Assembly (NCBI GenBank): GCA_964507305.1
Contig: CAZDPQ010000001.1
Location: 30,448-94,447 of the forward strand
Length of the DNA stretch: 64,000 nt
Origin: JAQVYV01 sp964507305
GTDB taxonomy: Bacteria; Bacillota; Clostridia; Saccharofermentanales; UBA5734
Direction of reading: 5' to 3'
Of this stretch, positions 8,944 through 16,759 are shown piece by piece; within the stretch, counting starts at the first letter, position 1, and each line of letters opens with the position of its first letter. Under the pieces are notes generated by a model. The model was given only the letters and a program-made list of their open reading frames with translations, was not told where the DNA came from and did no database searches. The translations under genes were made by a program, and so were the position numbers.

Positions 8944-9422
8944 GGCCCCGCCGGATCGGTCCTGTGGACCATCAGGCAGGAAAGCATATTCTTCATCATC
9001 GCGCTCCTTGCCCGGAGCCGTTCGGACGGATCAAGCCGCGCGAGGGACTTCTCCGAGTAAGAGCAGGCCAGCAGGCTGGCTTCCCGCCCGCTGATATACC
9101 CGATGCCCGCAAGCTCCCGCAGGAGGATGTTGCACCGGTGCTCGGAAAGCTCGTCGCCCAGCGCGCCCTGCAGCTGCCGCAGGTACTGCGACGGGGAATC
9201 GGCGCGCAGCCGCGTGATCCGGATCCCGCCGCCTCCGCCCCGCCGGCTCTCGACGAAATACCCCTGCTCGACCGTGAACCTCGTCGTGAGCACATAATTG
9301 ATCTGCGAGGGCACGCAATGCAGCCTGCCCGCAAGCTCATTGCGGCCGATCAGGGCCAGCCCGTCATTCTCATCCAGCATCCGCCGGATCATCCGTTCAA
9401 TGTCATCCGATAGCCCGGCCAT
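8940..9422 (-). CDS. ctsR: Transcriptional repressor CtsR
   Basis: The protein has 160 residues and represses class III heat-shock genes. The N-terminal winged HTH runs through MAGLSDDIERMIRRML and NELAGRLHCVPSQINYVL. The thermosensing glycine-rich wing is evident as ESRRGGGGGIRI. The ATG at 9422 has GGAG about 10 bases ahead; a frame extension to 9491 would run through the operator and is rejected. It is the first gene of ctsR-mcsA-mcsB-clpC and is probably autoregulated through the CtsR box just upstream. McsB/ClpCP is known to remove CtsR under stress. Confidence 0.95.
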   Translation of the reverse strand: MAGLSDDIERMIRRMLDENDGLALIGRNELAGRLHCVPSQINYVLTTRFTVEQGYFVESRRGGGGGIRITRLRADSPSQYLRQLQGALGDELSEHRCNILLRELAGIGYISGREASLLACSYSEKSLARLDPSERLRARSAMMKNMLSCLMVHRTDPAGP

Positions 9423-9443
9423 CCCATCATCTCCAGACTGGTC

Positions 9444-9460
9444 TTTGACTGTCTTTGACC
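9444..9460 (-). promoter_or_regulatory. CtsR operator (heptad direct repeat)
   Basis: On the minus strand the bases read GGTCAAAGACAGTCAAA, a perfect match to the CtsR consensus RGTCAAANANRGTCAAA. It lies 22 bp upstream of the ctsR ATG. A TACAAT hexamer (9468-9473) and a TTGACA hexamer (9496-9501) lie just upstream, but their 22-bp spacing is too long to call the promoter securely. The site indicates autoregulation of the operon. Confidence 0.92.
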
Positions 9461-9503
9461 TATTTCCATTGTAATTCACGCTTCGGGGCACATGGTGTCA
9501 AAA

Positions 9504-11675
9504 CTATTTCAAATTTGTGAACGATATCGGGGATACGGGAGTGATCCGGAAAAGGCACGTTTCGAAACGCTTCATGAAGATCGTGAAGCGATCCCCTTCG
9601 AAAATCTCCGGGCTGCCGCTGTCCAGAAGGCGGACCGCCTTCATGCGGGACGGCAGGATGATTTCTTTTTCTCCTTCGAAAGCGGAGTGGATGCAGAGAA
9701 AGCGGCGGTTCGCGTAAAGAACGTCCCCTTCCCGGCAGTACAGATGGACGCCGGCCTGTCCGAACACCATCCGGAGCGCCTGTGCGGTCATCCCCGGCAG
9801 CGCGCAGTACCAGGTCGTCGATCCGCCGACCTTTTTCCTGACGAATCCGGGGCGGCCGCTTCCTTCAAAATGCCCGAGGATTTCCGCTTCGGGATCCGCA
9901 ATCTCCGCGCCGGGAGCAAAGGACCGGCGAGCCGCGAGGACCGCGCCGCCCCTCTCGGCATCAAGGATCGGCGTTTCGTCGGTCCTGTCCGCCGGCCGGA
10001 GCCCGATCCCGGTCAAGGCCGACGAAAGATCCGTGCCGGCCGGCATGTCGTCCCGGACCGAGCCCGGCAGATAGGTGAAGCAAAGGTGGACGCCCGCTTC
10101 CCGGCACCGGCGCACCAGGGAATCCAGTTCCGCACTGTGGCGGCAGATCCCTGTGATGAGGACCAGGCGGCAGCGGCCGATGTCGATCCGGTCCGCTTCG
10201 CCCAGGTCGAAAATGTCGTAAGGCACGCCGCACGAGCCGAGCGTCAGCGGATAGGATGACACCCATTCCTGCGCGATCCCGCAGGCGGTGTTGAAATATT
10301 TCTGCGAATCCGCATCGGTGATGACCGCGACCTGGCTGACGCTCCCGCGGCGGCGTTGCCGCAGACTTTCCTCCAGGAGCGGCGGATATTTCCCGAGCTC
10401 ATCCATCAGGGTTTCCGACGCGTACCAGCCGCCCCACATGTCGAACCACCAGAGGCCGGTCCCCTGGATGAGGTTTCTGGTAAAGCATTTCCGGATCAGC
10501 CACAGGGAAACATCCTCCCGTTCCGGCCCCTCCCATACGCCGCCTTCATACCAGCCCGCCGGGGCGATCGACGGCCGGGCTTCTTTCAGCGGCCTCGTCA
10601 GATGGGTCCTGGTATCGCATTCGCTGAAAAACAGCTTGCCGGCGGCTTTGATGGAATCGAGGGGAAGCATGCAGGGCCAGTCGACGCCCGGAGACCGGTT
10701 GTACCAGTTGGGGCTGCACAGAAAATCGATATCGCGGCTCGCCAGGAGCTCTCCGAGTGCGAGATGGCCGTTCCGGGCGTCCGTCAGGGCCAGCGAATAG
10801 CCGTAAAAAGCGCCCGTCACCAGCCTGCGGTGTGTATGCTTTTTGATCAGCCGGCAAAAATACAGGATGTCGTCCGCGATGATATGGTTGGTGTATTCGA
10901 GAAAATCCAGAAGCATTTTTCGGCTTATGTCGAAAAACGCCGGTCCGTCCGGAGCATACATCCCGTAATCCTCCGGGATCCGGATCGCGCCGAACGTGAT
11001 CGCGCCGTCCCGGTATGCAGCCCGCAGGGCATCCTCCCTGCCGCCGTATTTCCGGAAAACATACCGCGCGAAACCCTGCTGCGCGGCCATCCCCAGGCCG
11101 CCGTCCCGATTGCGGAAATGCACCCATTCTTCCGTTCCGCCTGCCGCGGGCTGGTATCCGATGATGCGGGCGGCATACGGCGACTGCTCCACGTGCCGGA
11201 TCAGTGCAGCCAGCATGTCTCCCGCGTCCCTGCGCCATTGTTCCGAGGACATGGACACCCGGCATGTCCCTCCCCCCGCGCAGCCGTTCAGCTCCTCCGG
11301 AAACTCCCGTTCCCACCATTCCGGCATGTCGAGGCATACCCGCGGAAACAGGAAGGCCTGCGGATCGGCGGAGAGGATCCTTTCCACGTCGCGGTCGAAT
11401 ACCGCGAAATCCGGATCTCCTCTGCGATCGAATATGCCGCTGCGGAACGGTCCGATGCCGCTGTCCGCATTGATGCCTTTTCCGGCGAAATAGGACGGAA
11501 ATGAATAGAGGGAATAGCCGGCCCGCGCGAAGTCGCCGTACCGTTCGCGGCCGTCAAGGTAGCAGAGGTAGGCCGCAGCCGGGACGGGGGATCCGTTGAT
11601 GAAAAGCGCCGGGACCCCGCCGCGGTTTCTGACGCAGGATCGCACGCCGCTGACGGGTGAAAGCCTCTCATCCAT
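9504..11675 (-). CDS. Putative glycoside hydrolase, GH42/beta-galactosidase-like
   Basis: The protein has 723 residues and no signal peptide, so it is probably cytoplasmic. A TIM-barrel-like N-terminal half has candidate catalytic acids in AAGGTEEWVHFRNRDGG (acid/base) and KLFFSECDTRTHL (nucleophile). The C-terminal part (VAVITDADSQKYFNT, LVLITGICRHSAELDSL) resembles the trimerisation domain of GH42-type enzymes. The ATG at 11675 has GGAGG 9 bases ahead and overlaps the regulator's stop by 8 bases. It is last in a murQ operon, so a substrate containing amino sugar is plausible. It ends with TAG, with an in-frame TGA two codons later. The family assignment is moderate and the substrate unknown. 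Confidence 0.65.
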   Translation of the reverse strand: MDERLSPVSGVRSCVRNRGGVPALFINGSPVPAAAYLCYLDGRERYGDFARAGYSLYSFPSYFAGKGINADSGIGPFRSGIFDRRGDPDFAVFDRDVERILSADPQAFLFPRVCLDMPEWWEREFPEELNGCAGGGTCRVSMSSEQWRRDAGDMLAALIRHVEQSPYAARIIGYQPAAGGTEEWVHFRNRDGGLGMAAQQGFARYVFRKYGGREDALRAAYRDGAITFGAIRIPEDYGMYAPDGPAFFDISRKMLLDFLEYTNHIIADDILYFCRLIKKHTHRRLVTGAFYGYSLALTDARNGHLALGELLASRDIDFLCSPNWYNRSPGVDWPCMLPLDSIKAAGKLFFSECDTRTHLTRPLKEARPSIAPAGWYEGGVWEGPEREDVSLWLIRKCFTRNLIQGTGLWWFDMWGGWYASETLMDELGKYPPLLEESLRQRRRGSVSQVAVITDADSQKYFNTACGIAQEWVSSYPLTLGSCGVPYDIFDLGEADRIDIGRCRLVLITGICRHSAELDSLVRRCREAGVHLCFTYLPGSVRDDMPAGTDLSSALTGIGLRPADRTDETPILDAERGGAVLAARRSFAPGAEIADPEAEILGHFEGSGRPGFVRKKVGGSTTWYCALPGMTAQALRMVFGQAGVHLYCREGDVLYANRRFLCIHSAFEGEKEIILPSRMKAVRLLDSGSPEIFEGDRFTIFMKRFETCLFRITPVSPISFTNLK

Positions 11676-12567
11676 CCTGCCGCCCTCCGCTTTGCCGTAC
11701 ATCCGGATCCGTCCCCCGGTATTTTCTGTTCGAAACCTGCCGGCGCGTTTGGTCCAGCAGGACGCAAATGCGGTCATAATCCCGGCTGATGACCATGGCA
11801 TAGAGAATGTCGATCATCAGGAGCGTAACGCCGCGTGAACTCATGGCGCCGCAGCGGATGTCCGATTCGGGTGAGACCAGCTGTAGCCTGATGTCGGCAA
11901 GGTCTGCAAGACGGCTCTTTCCGAATCGCGTGATGGCGATCAGGGCCGCGCCGCTTTTTTTTGCCGCGGCAGCCGCGTCGATCGTTTCCCGGGTCTCGCC
12001 CGACCATGAAATGGCCACGGCCGCATTGCCGGGTCCGAGATTGGCTGCGGACAGGAGCTGGATATGCGGATCCTGACAATATACGGGGTGCTTGCCGATC
12101 CGCAGGAATTTCTGGTACGCGTCCATGGCCGCGACCGCGGAGGCTCCGACCCCGTAAAGGCCTATTTTTTCTGCTTTTCCGAGGACTTCCGCGGCTCGCT
12201 CCGCCTGGGCCCGGTCAAGGACAGCCAGGCTGTCGCGGATCGCCCGCACGGCGTTTCTGCCGATATGTTCCGCGATCGACGCGGTATCCTCTCCCGGCCG
12301 GATTTCCGGATAGCGATGAGGCTCCGTTCCGCTCTGCGACGCCGTATCGCCGGCGAGACCGATGACGAGGTCGCGGTATCCGCCGCACCCGATCGTCCTG
12401 CACAGGCGCATGACGGCTGCCGTGCTGGCCCCGCTGCTTTCCGCGAGGCTGCGGATGGATGATCGGACGGTTTCTTCCGGATGATCCAGGATGTATTCCG
12501 CCGCGATCCGCTCCGACGGGCTGAATGAACCCATCATTTCCCGGATTTTCAGCAGGATGCCCGCCAT
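11668..12567 (-). CDS. RpiR/MurR-family transcriptional regulator
   Basis: The protein has 299 residues. The N-terminal HTH of RpiR type (MAGILLKIREMMGSFSPSERIAAEYIL, SIRSLAESSGASTAAVMRLC) is followed by a SIS sugar-isomerase domain (KIGLYGVGASAVAAMDAYQKF, AVAISWSGETRETIDAA) that senses phosphosugars. The ATG at 12567 is chosen because AAAGGA sits 9 bases ahead; longer frames run into the kinase gene. Lying between the sugar kinase and the glycosidase in a murQ operon, it most likely responds to MurNAc-6-P or GlcNAc-6-P, as E. coli MurR does. The ligand is inference. Confidence 0.85.
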   Translation of the reverse strand: MAGILLKIREMMGSFSPSERIAAEYILDHPEETVRSSIRSLAESSGASTAAVMRLCRTIGCGGYRDLVIGLAGDTASQSGTEPHRYPEIRPGEDTASIAEHIGRNAVRAIRDSLAVLDRAQAERAAEVLGKAEKIGLYGVGASAVAAMDAYQKFLRIGKHPVYCQDPHIQLLSAANLGPGNAAVAISWSGETRETIDAAAAAKKSGAALIAITRFGKSRLADLADIRLQLVSPESDIRCGAMSSRGVTLLMIDILYAMVISRDYDRICVLLDQTRRQVSNRKYRGTDPDVRQSGGRQDG

Positions 12568-12601
12568 ATGCCCCATTCCTTTCTGATCCCTCCGGCGCGG
12601 A

Positions 12602-13540
12602 TCATAAGCCGTTCCCCGGCCTGCCGGCTTTCTCCAGTGCCAGGAGGACGGCGCCATAGGCCGGCTCCCGGAGCGGCTCCGCCATTCTCAGGCGGGGACA
12701 GTCGGCCTGCACGTGATCAAGGACCGTTTCCCGGACTCTGCCGCACCGTTCGATCACGCTTCCGCTGTAGGACCAACGGCATTCGCCGCTGCCGCCGAAC
12801 GCCCTGCTGTAAACCGTCCGTAGCAGGGCGGCCAGCTCGCAGCCGGCTCTGACCAGCAGATCCCGCGCAGTCGCGTCACCGTTTTCCTCCGCCTGCCGGC
12901 AGATCTCGGCCAGCCGCGCGATCTCGCTTTTCTCCCTCGCCGGATCGTAGACATAGTCGATCAGCTGTTCGTGGGAACGGATGCCGAGGGTTTTGAAAAC
13001 AAGAGCCTGCAGTTGCGACGTCGCGATCCCCCGGTCGAAATCCTTCATGATGCTTTGAAGGACCATCCGGCCGATGCCGTATCCTCCGCCGTCGTCTCCG
13101 ATCAGATGCCCCCAGCCGCCGGCCCGGTACAGCGTGCCATCCTCCGCAGCCCCGAGGCAGATCGAGCCGGTCCCCGCAATCAGGACGATGCCCTTCCGAC
13201 CACCCATGGCGCCGTACAGAGCGGCCAGCGCGTCCGTCTCTGTGGATTTGGATCCTGCAAGGCCTGTCGCTTCGAGGACCTGCAGGTAAAGGTGCCGGTT
13301 CCGTGCGGTCCCGCCGCCCGCCGCACCGATGCAGACGCCCGCGCAGCGCGCCTTGTCCAGTGCGTGCTGTCCGGTCAGCGTGTCGATGGCCGCACAGAGA
13401 TGCTCGCGGAACAGATCCGCAGACACCGCGTTGATATTTCCAGCCGGAGCGGCGCCGTCCGCGAGGACCCTGCCGTCCAGATCCGCGATCTCAATGCGTG
13501 TCTTCGTCGCTCCCGCGTCGATGCCGACCACATATTCCAT
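12602..13540 (-). CDS. BadF/BcrA-type sugar kinase, probable N-acetylglucosamine/N-acetylmuramic acid kinase
   Basis: The protein has 312 residues and an ASKHA ATPase fold. The phosphate-1 motif is GIDAGATKTRIEIADL at the N-terminus, phosphate-2 is LIAGTGSICLG, and GWGHLIGDDGGGYGIG is the typical hinge. This family includes NAGK-like kinases and the clostridial MurK, which phosphorylates MurNAc and GlcNAc. It sits directly after murQ, which would consume its MurNAc-6-P product. The ATG at 13540 has GGAGG 10 bases ahead. Kinase identity is firm; the sugar is inferred from context. Confidence 0.82.
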   Translation of the reverse strand: MEYVVGIDAGATKTRIEIADLDGRVLADGAAPAGNINAVSADLFREHLCAAIDTLTGQHALDKARCAGVCIGAAGGGTARNRHLYLQVLEATGLAGSKSTETDALAALYGAMGGRKGIVLIAGTGSICLGAAEDGTLYRAGGWGHLIGDDGGGYGIGRMVLQSIMKDFDRGIATSQLQALVFKTLGIRSHEQLIDYVYDPAREKSEIARLAEICRQAEENGDATARDLLVRAGCELAALLRTVYSRAFGGSGECRWSYSGSVIERCGRVRETVLDHVQADCPRLRMAEPLREPAYGAVLLALEKAGRPGNGL

Positions 13541-13576
13541 CCCTGATCCCTCCATCATTTCACCATCATCTCTCCG

Positions 13577-14488
13577 TCATTTCTCCATCATCTCTCTATT
13601 ATCCGGATCCGCCGCGGCTCTCACATTTCCGCCAGCCTGTCTCAGGCGCTCCGCCGCTTCACCGGGACTGCATCCCGCCGCGATCGACACGATTGCGGCG
13701 CCGGCATCCCAGCCGCAGCGCACAAGCGCGCCTCGAGCCTGCTCTTCCGGCACCCCCGCAGCCCACGCTACGATCCCGGCCGCCCGCTTCCTCAGCTTGT
13801 CATTCGTCGCGCGCAATCCGGCCATCCGGTTGCCGTAGACTCTGCCGAACCGGATCATGGAAGCCGTCGAAAGCATATTCAGCACCATCTTCTGCGCGGT
13901 GCCGGCCTTCAGCCGTGTGGATCCGGCGATCACTTCCGGCCCGGTGACCGGCGCGATGACCACATCCGCCAGGCCCGCCAACGGCGGATCTTCCGTATTG
14001 CACAGGCAGATGACCGCAGCATGCCTGTCCCTGGCGTATCCCATCGCCCCGGCGACATACGGCGTGCTTCCGCTGGCAGCGATCCCGACGACGGCATCGC
14101 GTCCGCACACACCGAGCCGCGCGGCATCCTCCGCGCCTTGTCCGGTATCATCCTCCGCGCCTTCCGCCGCCTCCCGCAGCGCGATGTCCCCTCCCGCGAT
14201 CACGCCTGTCACGGTTTCGGGACCGATCCCAAAGGTCGGAGGGCATTCGGAAGCATCCAGCACCCCGAGCCTGCCGCTGGTACCCGCGCCGAAATAGAGC
14301 AGCCTGCCGCCTCCGCGCAGCTTATCCGTGATGAGGTCCACCGCCCGGGCAATCGCAGGAAGCTCTTCTCCGACACGTTCCGCGACGCGCTTATCCTCCT
14401 CGTTCATGATCCTCAGGATCTCAAGGGTACTCCGCAGATCGATATCGGCGGTGCGGTCATTGGCTTTCTCGGTTGCGCGCGGATCCAT
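13577..14488 (-). CDS. murQ: N-acetylmuramic acid 6-phosphate etherase MurQ
   Basis: The protein has 303 residues. It cleaves the D-lactyl ether of MurNAc-6-P to give GlcNAc-6-P and lactate, recycling cell-wall sugar. Family signatures are TEKANDRTADIDLRST at the start, the SIS motif LLYFGAGTSGRLGVLDASEC, and the C-terminal KMVLNMLSTASMIRFGRVYGN. The glutamate in DASECPPTFG matches the catalytic residue. It is first in the operon, with AAAGGA before the ATG and a well-formed promoter 60-90 bp upstream. No PTS MurNAc transporter is adjacent, so uptake must be encoded elsewhere. Confidence 0.95.
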   Translation of the reverse strand: MDPRATEKANDRTADIDLRSTLEILRIMNEEDKRVAERVGEELPAIARAVDLITDKLRGGGRLLYFGAGTSGRLGVLDASECPPTFGIGPETVTGVIAGGDIALREAAEGAEDDTGQGAEDAARLGVCGRDAVVGIAASGSTPYVAGAMGYARDRHAAVICLCNTEDPPLAGLADVVIAPVTGPEVIAGSTRLKAGTAQKMVLNMLSTASMIRFGRVYGNRMAGLRATNDKLRKRAAGIVAWAAGVPEEQARGALVRCGWDAGAAIVSIAAGCSPGEAAERLRQAGGNVRAAADPDNREMMEK

Positions 14489-14508
14489 GGTTTCCTTTCA
14501 TGCAGGTT

Positions 14509-14521
14509 CGCCCGACGGGCG
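14509..14521. repeat. Interrupted palindrome in the murQ leader
   Basis: The 13 bases CGCCCGACGGGCG form a perfect 6-bp inverted repeat around one base, between the murQ promoter and start codon. It could be an operator half-site pair for the RpiR-type regulator or a short RNA hairpin. Position is the only functional hint. Confidence 0.35.
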
Positions 14522-14547
14522 GTATGCTGATACTTTTTTACATCTTG

Positions 14548-14576
14548 ATCGTAATATTTTTAACACGTTGTGTCAA
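14548..14576 (-). promoter_or_regulatory. Predicted sigma-A promoter of the murQ operon
   Basis: On the minus strand, TTGACA (14571-14576), a 17-bp spacer and TACGAT (14548-14553) lie about 60 bp upstream of the murQ ATG. Confidence 0.65.
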
Positions 14577-14681
14577 GACGGAACCCGTCGGATGCAGAGA
14601 AAATAGCAGGACAGCCTTAAAACGCGCTATAATGAAGATGAAGACGGGCGGTCCGCCGGAGCGGCATCCGGAGGAGCCCTG

Positions 14682-14756
14682 ATGATAAAAAAGCAGGTGC
14701 GGGCTCCCGCGATCCGTTTACGGGTCCCGGTTTCGGCGAAGCGATCAAGTCCGTGA
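14682..14756 (+). CDS. Possible 24-codon leader ORF, or the true 5' end of the next gene
   Basis: An ATG with an excellent site (GGAGGAG, about 6 bases ahead) opens a 24-residue frame. Its TGA overlaps the GTG start of the following membrane protein (GTGA), the arrangement of a translationally coupled leader. An A6 run lies at codons 2-4. One extra A would place this ATG in frame with the downstream protein, giving a product of about 124 residues starting MIKKAGAGSRDPF. A coupled leader peptide, a slippage site or a base-call error are all possible. Confidence 0.35.
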   Translation: MIKKQVRAPAIRLRVPVSAKRSSP

Positions 14757-15058
14757 ATGCCGAATATCTCATCGCTGCCGTGCCTGTCCTCGCGTTGTCC
14801 CTGGTGCTCGCCTGGCTGTCATTCACGGCCCGGATGCGGGATGCGTGGCGCAAAAGCATCCTGTGGACGGCTATTGTCTTTGTTCTCGATCTGGCGCTGA
14901 GCATCATCAACGCGGTCGACACAGGCGAATTCTCCTTGTCCGCATTCGATAGGATTTTCGTAAACACCCTGTGCACACCCGGCTACTACGCAGTCCTGGC
15001 CGCCCTATTCGCCGGCCCGCTGCTGTATGCCCGCATCAGGCATCTCAAACGGGAATGA
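14753..15058 (+). CDS. Small three-helix membrane protein, unknown function
   Basis: The protein has 101 residues if started at the GTG at 14753. Three hydrophobic helices are apparent (AAVPVLALSLVLAWLSF, ILWTAIVFVLDLALSII, YYAVLAALFAGPLLYA), with a basic C-terminal tail (IRHLKRE). The GTG has no good ribosome-binding site of its own and overlaps the stop of the preceding short frame. The upstream reading frame stays open to 14642 without any usual start codon, so the true N-terminus may lie upstream. A TATAAT hexamer at 14628-14633 could belong to its promoter. The family is not recognised. Confidence 0.6.
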   Translation: MNAEYLIAAVPVLALSLVLAWLSFTARMRDAWRKSILWTAIVFVLDLALSIINAVDTGEFSLSAFDRIFVNTLCTPGYYAVLAALFAGPLLYARIRHLKRE

Positions 15059-15087
15059 GCGAGTGCATGACGGCTGCGGTATTATGG

Positions 15088-15122
15088 AAAAACCCGCCCG
15101 GCTGCAAGTCGGGCGGGTCTTC
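15088..15122 (-). terminator. Hairpin terminator, left copy of a perfect 35-bp direct repeat
   Basis: The stem CCCGCCCG/CGGGCGGG has a short loop and is followed on the minus strand by TTTTT, so it should end transcription of the toxin-antitoxin pair. The same 35 bases recur exactly at 15948-15982. On the plus strand it also follows the small membrane protein. Confidence 0.8.
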
Positions 15123-15148
15123 ATTTACCGGTTTCCCTGTTGTGTGAT

Positions 15149-15550
15149 TTACGGATGCTGCAAATCTGTATCTTCTAAATATTGTGCGACTGTGATGCAT
15201 TTCGGACGTTCGATATGTAGACTTAAAAAATCCTTATCTCCGGTCAGAATCAGATCGATATCGGCAATCATTGCTGCATTCAGTATTGGCTGGTCTTTAC
15301 CATCACGAATGATCTTTTCGGTATGTTCGGCGGCCGGAATAAGCTCATACGATAATTCAGCCAGTAAAATTTCTGCGGCCGGCAGGTATTTTACAGCTTT
15401 TCGCCGTATGATCTCACGAAATTCATCAATATTTTGATTACATAAGACTATCTCGTGATTTTCCGCTACATGAAGCAATGCTTTGGCAGGATTTGATTCC
15501 GGAAATAATAACGCTGAGAATAACACATTCGTATCGATCAAAATCCTCAT
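15149..15550 (-). CDS. PIN-domain protein, putative toxin of a type II toxin-antitoxin pair
   Basis: The protein has 133 residues. The PIN signature is complete: MRILIDTNVLFSALL with the first aspartate, an acidic residue in NIDEFREIIRR, KDQPILNAAMIADIDLILTGDKDF with the later aspartates, and a closing strand. This matches the PIN_3-type putative toxins. Such nucleases cleave tRNA or mRNA when released from their antitoxin. The start codon directly abuts the antitoxin stop. Its GC content is well below that of neighbouring genes, a sign of acquisition. Confidence 0.85.
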   Translation of the reverse strand: MRILIDTNVLFSALLFPESNPAKALLHVAENHEIVLCNQNIDEFREIIRRKAVKYLPAAEILLAELSYELIPAAEHTEKIIRDGKDQPILNAAMIADIDLILTGDKDFLSLHIERPKCITVAQYLEDTDLQHP

Positions 15551-15805
15551 CTATTTTTTTCCATGCCGTAAATCATTGACCAGATTCTGCACGTCGTCAT
15601 CATCACGAATCCCCATTTCATCCGCAGCATCGGCAAACGCCTTCTGTGCTTTTTGCAGCGCTCGACCTGATGCATTGGTTAAAACAATTTCACCTTCCTG
15701 ATTCTGGAAAAAAAGCAATTTGTCACCGGATTTCAACCCGAGAAGGCGGCGGATCTCAATCGGAACTGTGATCTGACCATTTGATGATATCTTAGCTAAA
15801 TTCAT
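15551..15805 (-). CDS. AbrB/MazE-type antitoxin
   Basis: The protein has 84 residues. The N-terminal swapped-hairpin DNA-binding domain reads MNLAKISSNGQITVPIEIRR and LGLKSGDKLLFF. The C-terminal half (QKAQKAFADAADEMGI) is the likely toxin-binding segment. ATG at 15805 is preferred to an upstream GTG because AAAGGG lies 8 bases ahead. It is first in a two-gene operon and should repress it through the palindrome at its promoter. It ends with TAG, unlike most genes here. Confidence 0.85.
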   Translation of the reverse strand: MNLAKISSNGQITVPIEIRRLLGLKSGDKLLFFQNQEGEIVLTNASGRALQKAQKAFADAADEMGIRDDDDVQNLVNDLRHGKK

Positions 15806-15834
15806 ATCGACCACCCTTTCTAAAATTGAATTCC

Positions 15835-15883
15835 AAAGAATTCTTTATATCTACATTATATTCCAAATGAAACCCCTTGTAAA
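15835..15883 (-). promoter_or_regulatory. Toxin-antitoxin promoter with palindromic operator
   Basis: On the minus strand, TTTACA (15878-15883), a 17-bp spacer and TATAAT (15855-15860) form a near-consensus promoter. A perfect 12-bp palindrome AAAGAATTCTTT (15835-15846) lies at the expected start of transcription. This is a natural operator for the AbrB-type antitoxin, though binding is inferred. Confidence 0.7.
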
Positions 15884-15947
15884 TCCATGGGCTGAAAATG
15901 AGAAGAATCCAATCACGTTCCGAAACATTACCAGCGTATATATCAAC

Positions 15948-15982
15948 AAAAACCCGCCCGGCTGCAAGTCGGGCGGGTCTTC
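15948..15982 (-). terminator. tRNA-Gln terminator, right copy of the 35-bp direct repeat
   Basis: It is identical to 15088-15122 and lies 4 bp downstream of the tRNA-Gln 3' end on the minus strand. The GC-rich stem is followed by TTTTT. Here it serves as the intrinsic terminator of the tRNA gene. Confidence 0.8.
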
Positions 15983-15986
15983 GTTC

Positions 15987-16060
15987 TGGCTGCCGAACAG
16001 GGATTTGAACCCCGACAGACTGCTCCAGAGGCAGTTGTGCTACCATTACACAATTCGGCA
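15987..16060 (-). tRNA. tRNA-Gln (anticodon CTG)
   Basis: The minus strand reads TGCCGAA at the 5' acceptor and TTCGGCA, G and CCA at the 3' end. The CCA is encoded and there is a U1-A72 pair as usual for glutamine tRNAs. The anticodon arm is ACTGC-CTCTGGA-GCAGT with anticodon CTG, and the T arm contains GGTTCAAATCC. The length is 74 nt. Confidence 0.93.
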
Positions 16061-16152
16061 CCGCGTTTGAGATTATATCACGTGCTCTTTGTTTGTGCAA
16101 CATTCATTTGACCGGTCCGGGGCGCGCCGGACATCCACGGATACTGCAGGTT

Positions 16153-16590
16153 TCAGCGGGCGTTCCCGTCGCGGATCCCCTGCCTGCAGCAAGCCCTGAC
16201 CGCCTCGACGGCAGCGTCGATCAGCGTCTGCACGGGGGTCTCCCGGGCGATCCCGGCGACCTCGAGGTTGCACTTGTCGAGCGGGACCAGGATCTTGCGG
16301 GCGTCGCTGTGAGCCACGGCGGCCGCCATGCTGTCGGAAAGCTCGCCCATCATCGCGCCGCCGGCAAGGATGCCGATCACCCCGACGATGATGTCCGTCC
16401 GGGGAGCATTCCATACGATGGCATGTTCGCCGGTCGCCCCCTTGTCAGCTCCCGCGCGGAGCATCGCGGACGTCGCGGCCGAATTGGTCCCGAGCGCCAG
16501 GATCTCGAGGTCGGGGATCTCCCTGCGGAGTTTTTCGACGATCGCTTTTCCGATGCCCCCGCCCTGTCCATCGATCACTGCAGCACGCAT
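16153..16590 (-). CDS. DUF3842 family protein
   Basis: The protein has 145 residues. It opens with a Rossmann-like glycine loop (MRAAVIDGQGGGIGKAIVEKL) and contains GTNSAATSAMLRAGADKGATG and IGILAGGAMMGELSDSMA, the recognisable pattern of the DUF3842 family found in Clostridia. The function is unknown; the fold suggests nucleotide or cofactor binding. The ATG at 16590 has GGAGG 8 bases ahead and follows an in-frame GTG. It lies downstream of phoR after about 170 bp and upstream of the tRNA gene. Confidence 0.8.
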   Translation of the reverse strand: MRAAVIDGQGGGIGKAIVEKLRREIPDLEILALGTNSAATSAMLRAGADKGATGEHAIVWNAPRTDIIVGVIGILAGGAMMGELSDSMAAAVAHSDARKILVPLDKCNLEVAGIARETPVQTLIDAAVEAVRACCRQGIRDGNAR

Positions 16591-16759
16591 ATTCACAGCC
16601 TCCCCGTACCTATCCTCATTCCGCCGGCTCCGGCAACCGGATCCGGTGACCTCGTAAAGACATTATAGCCGAAACCCGATCCCGACGTCCAGACGACACC
16701 CCGGCGGATCCGATTGCCGCGTCGCGTCACGGCGCAGCGCGTCGTGCCCGGTGCGCCGT

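Noticed and set aside
9468..9501. ctsR promoter from TTGACA and TACAAT
   Set aside because: The 22-bp spacing is outside the usual range, so it is not listed as a promoter.
13541..13620. Repeated ATGATGGAG-like words between murQ and the kinase
   Set aside because: Likely chance similarity of ribosome-binding and start-like words at the end of murQ; no clear unit length.
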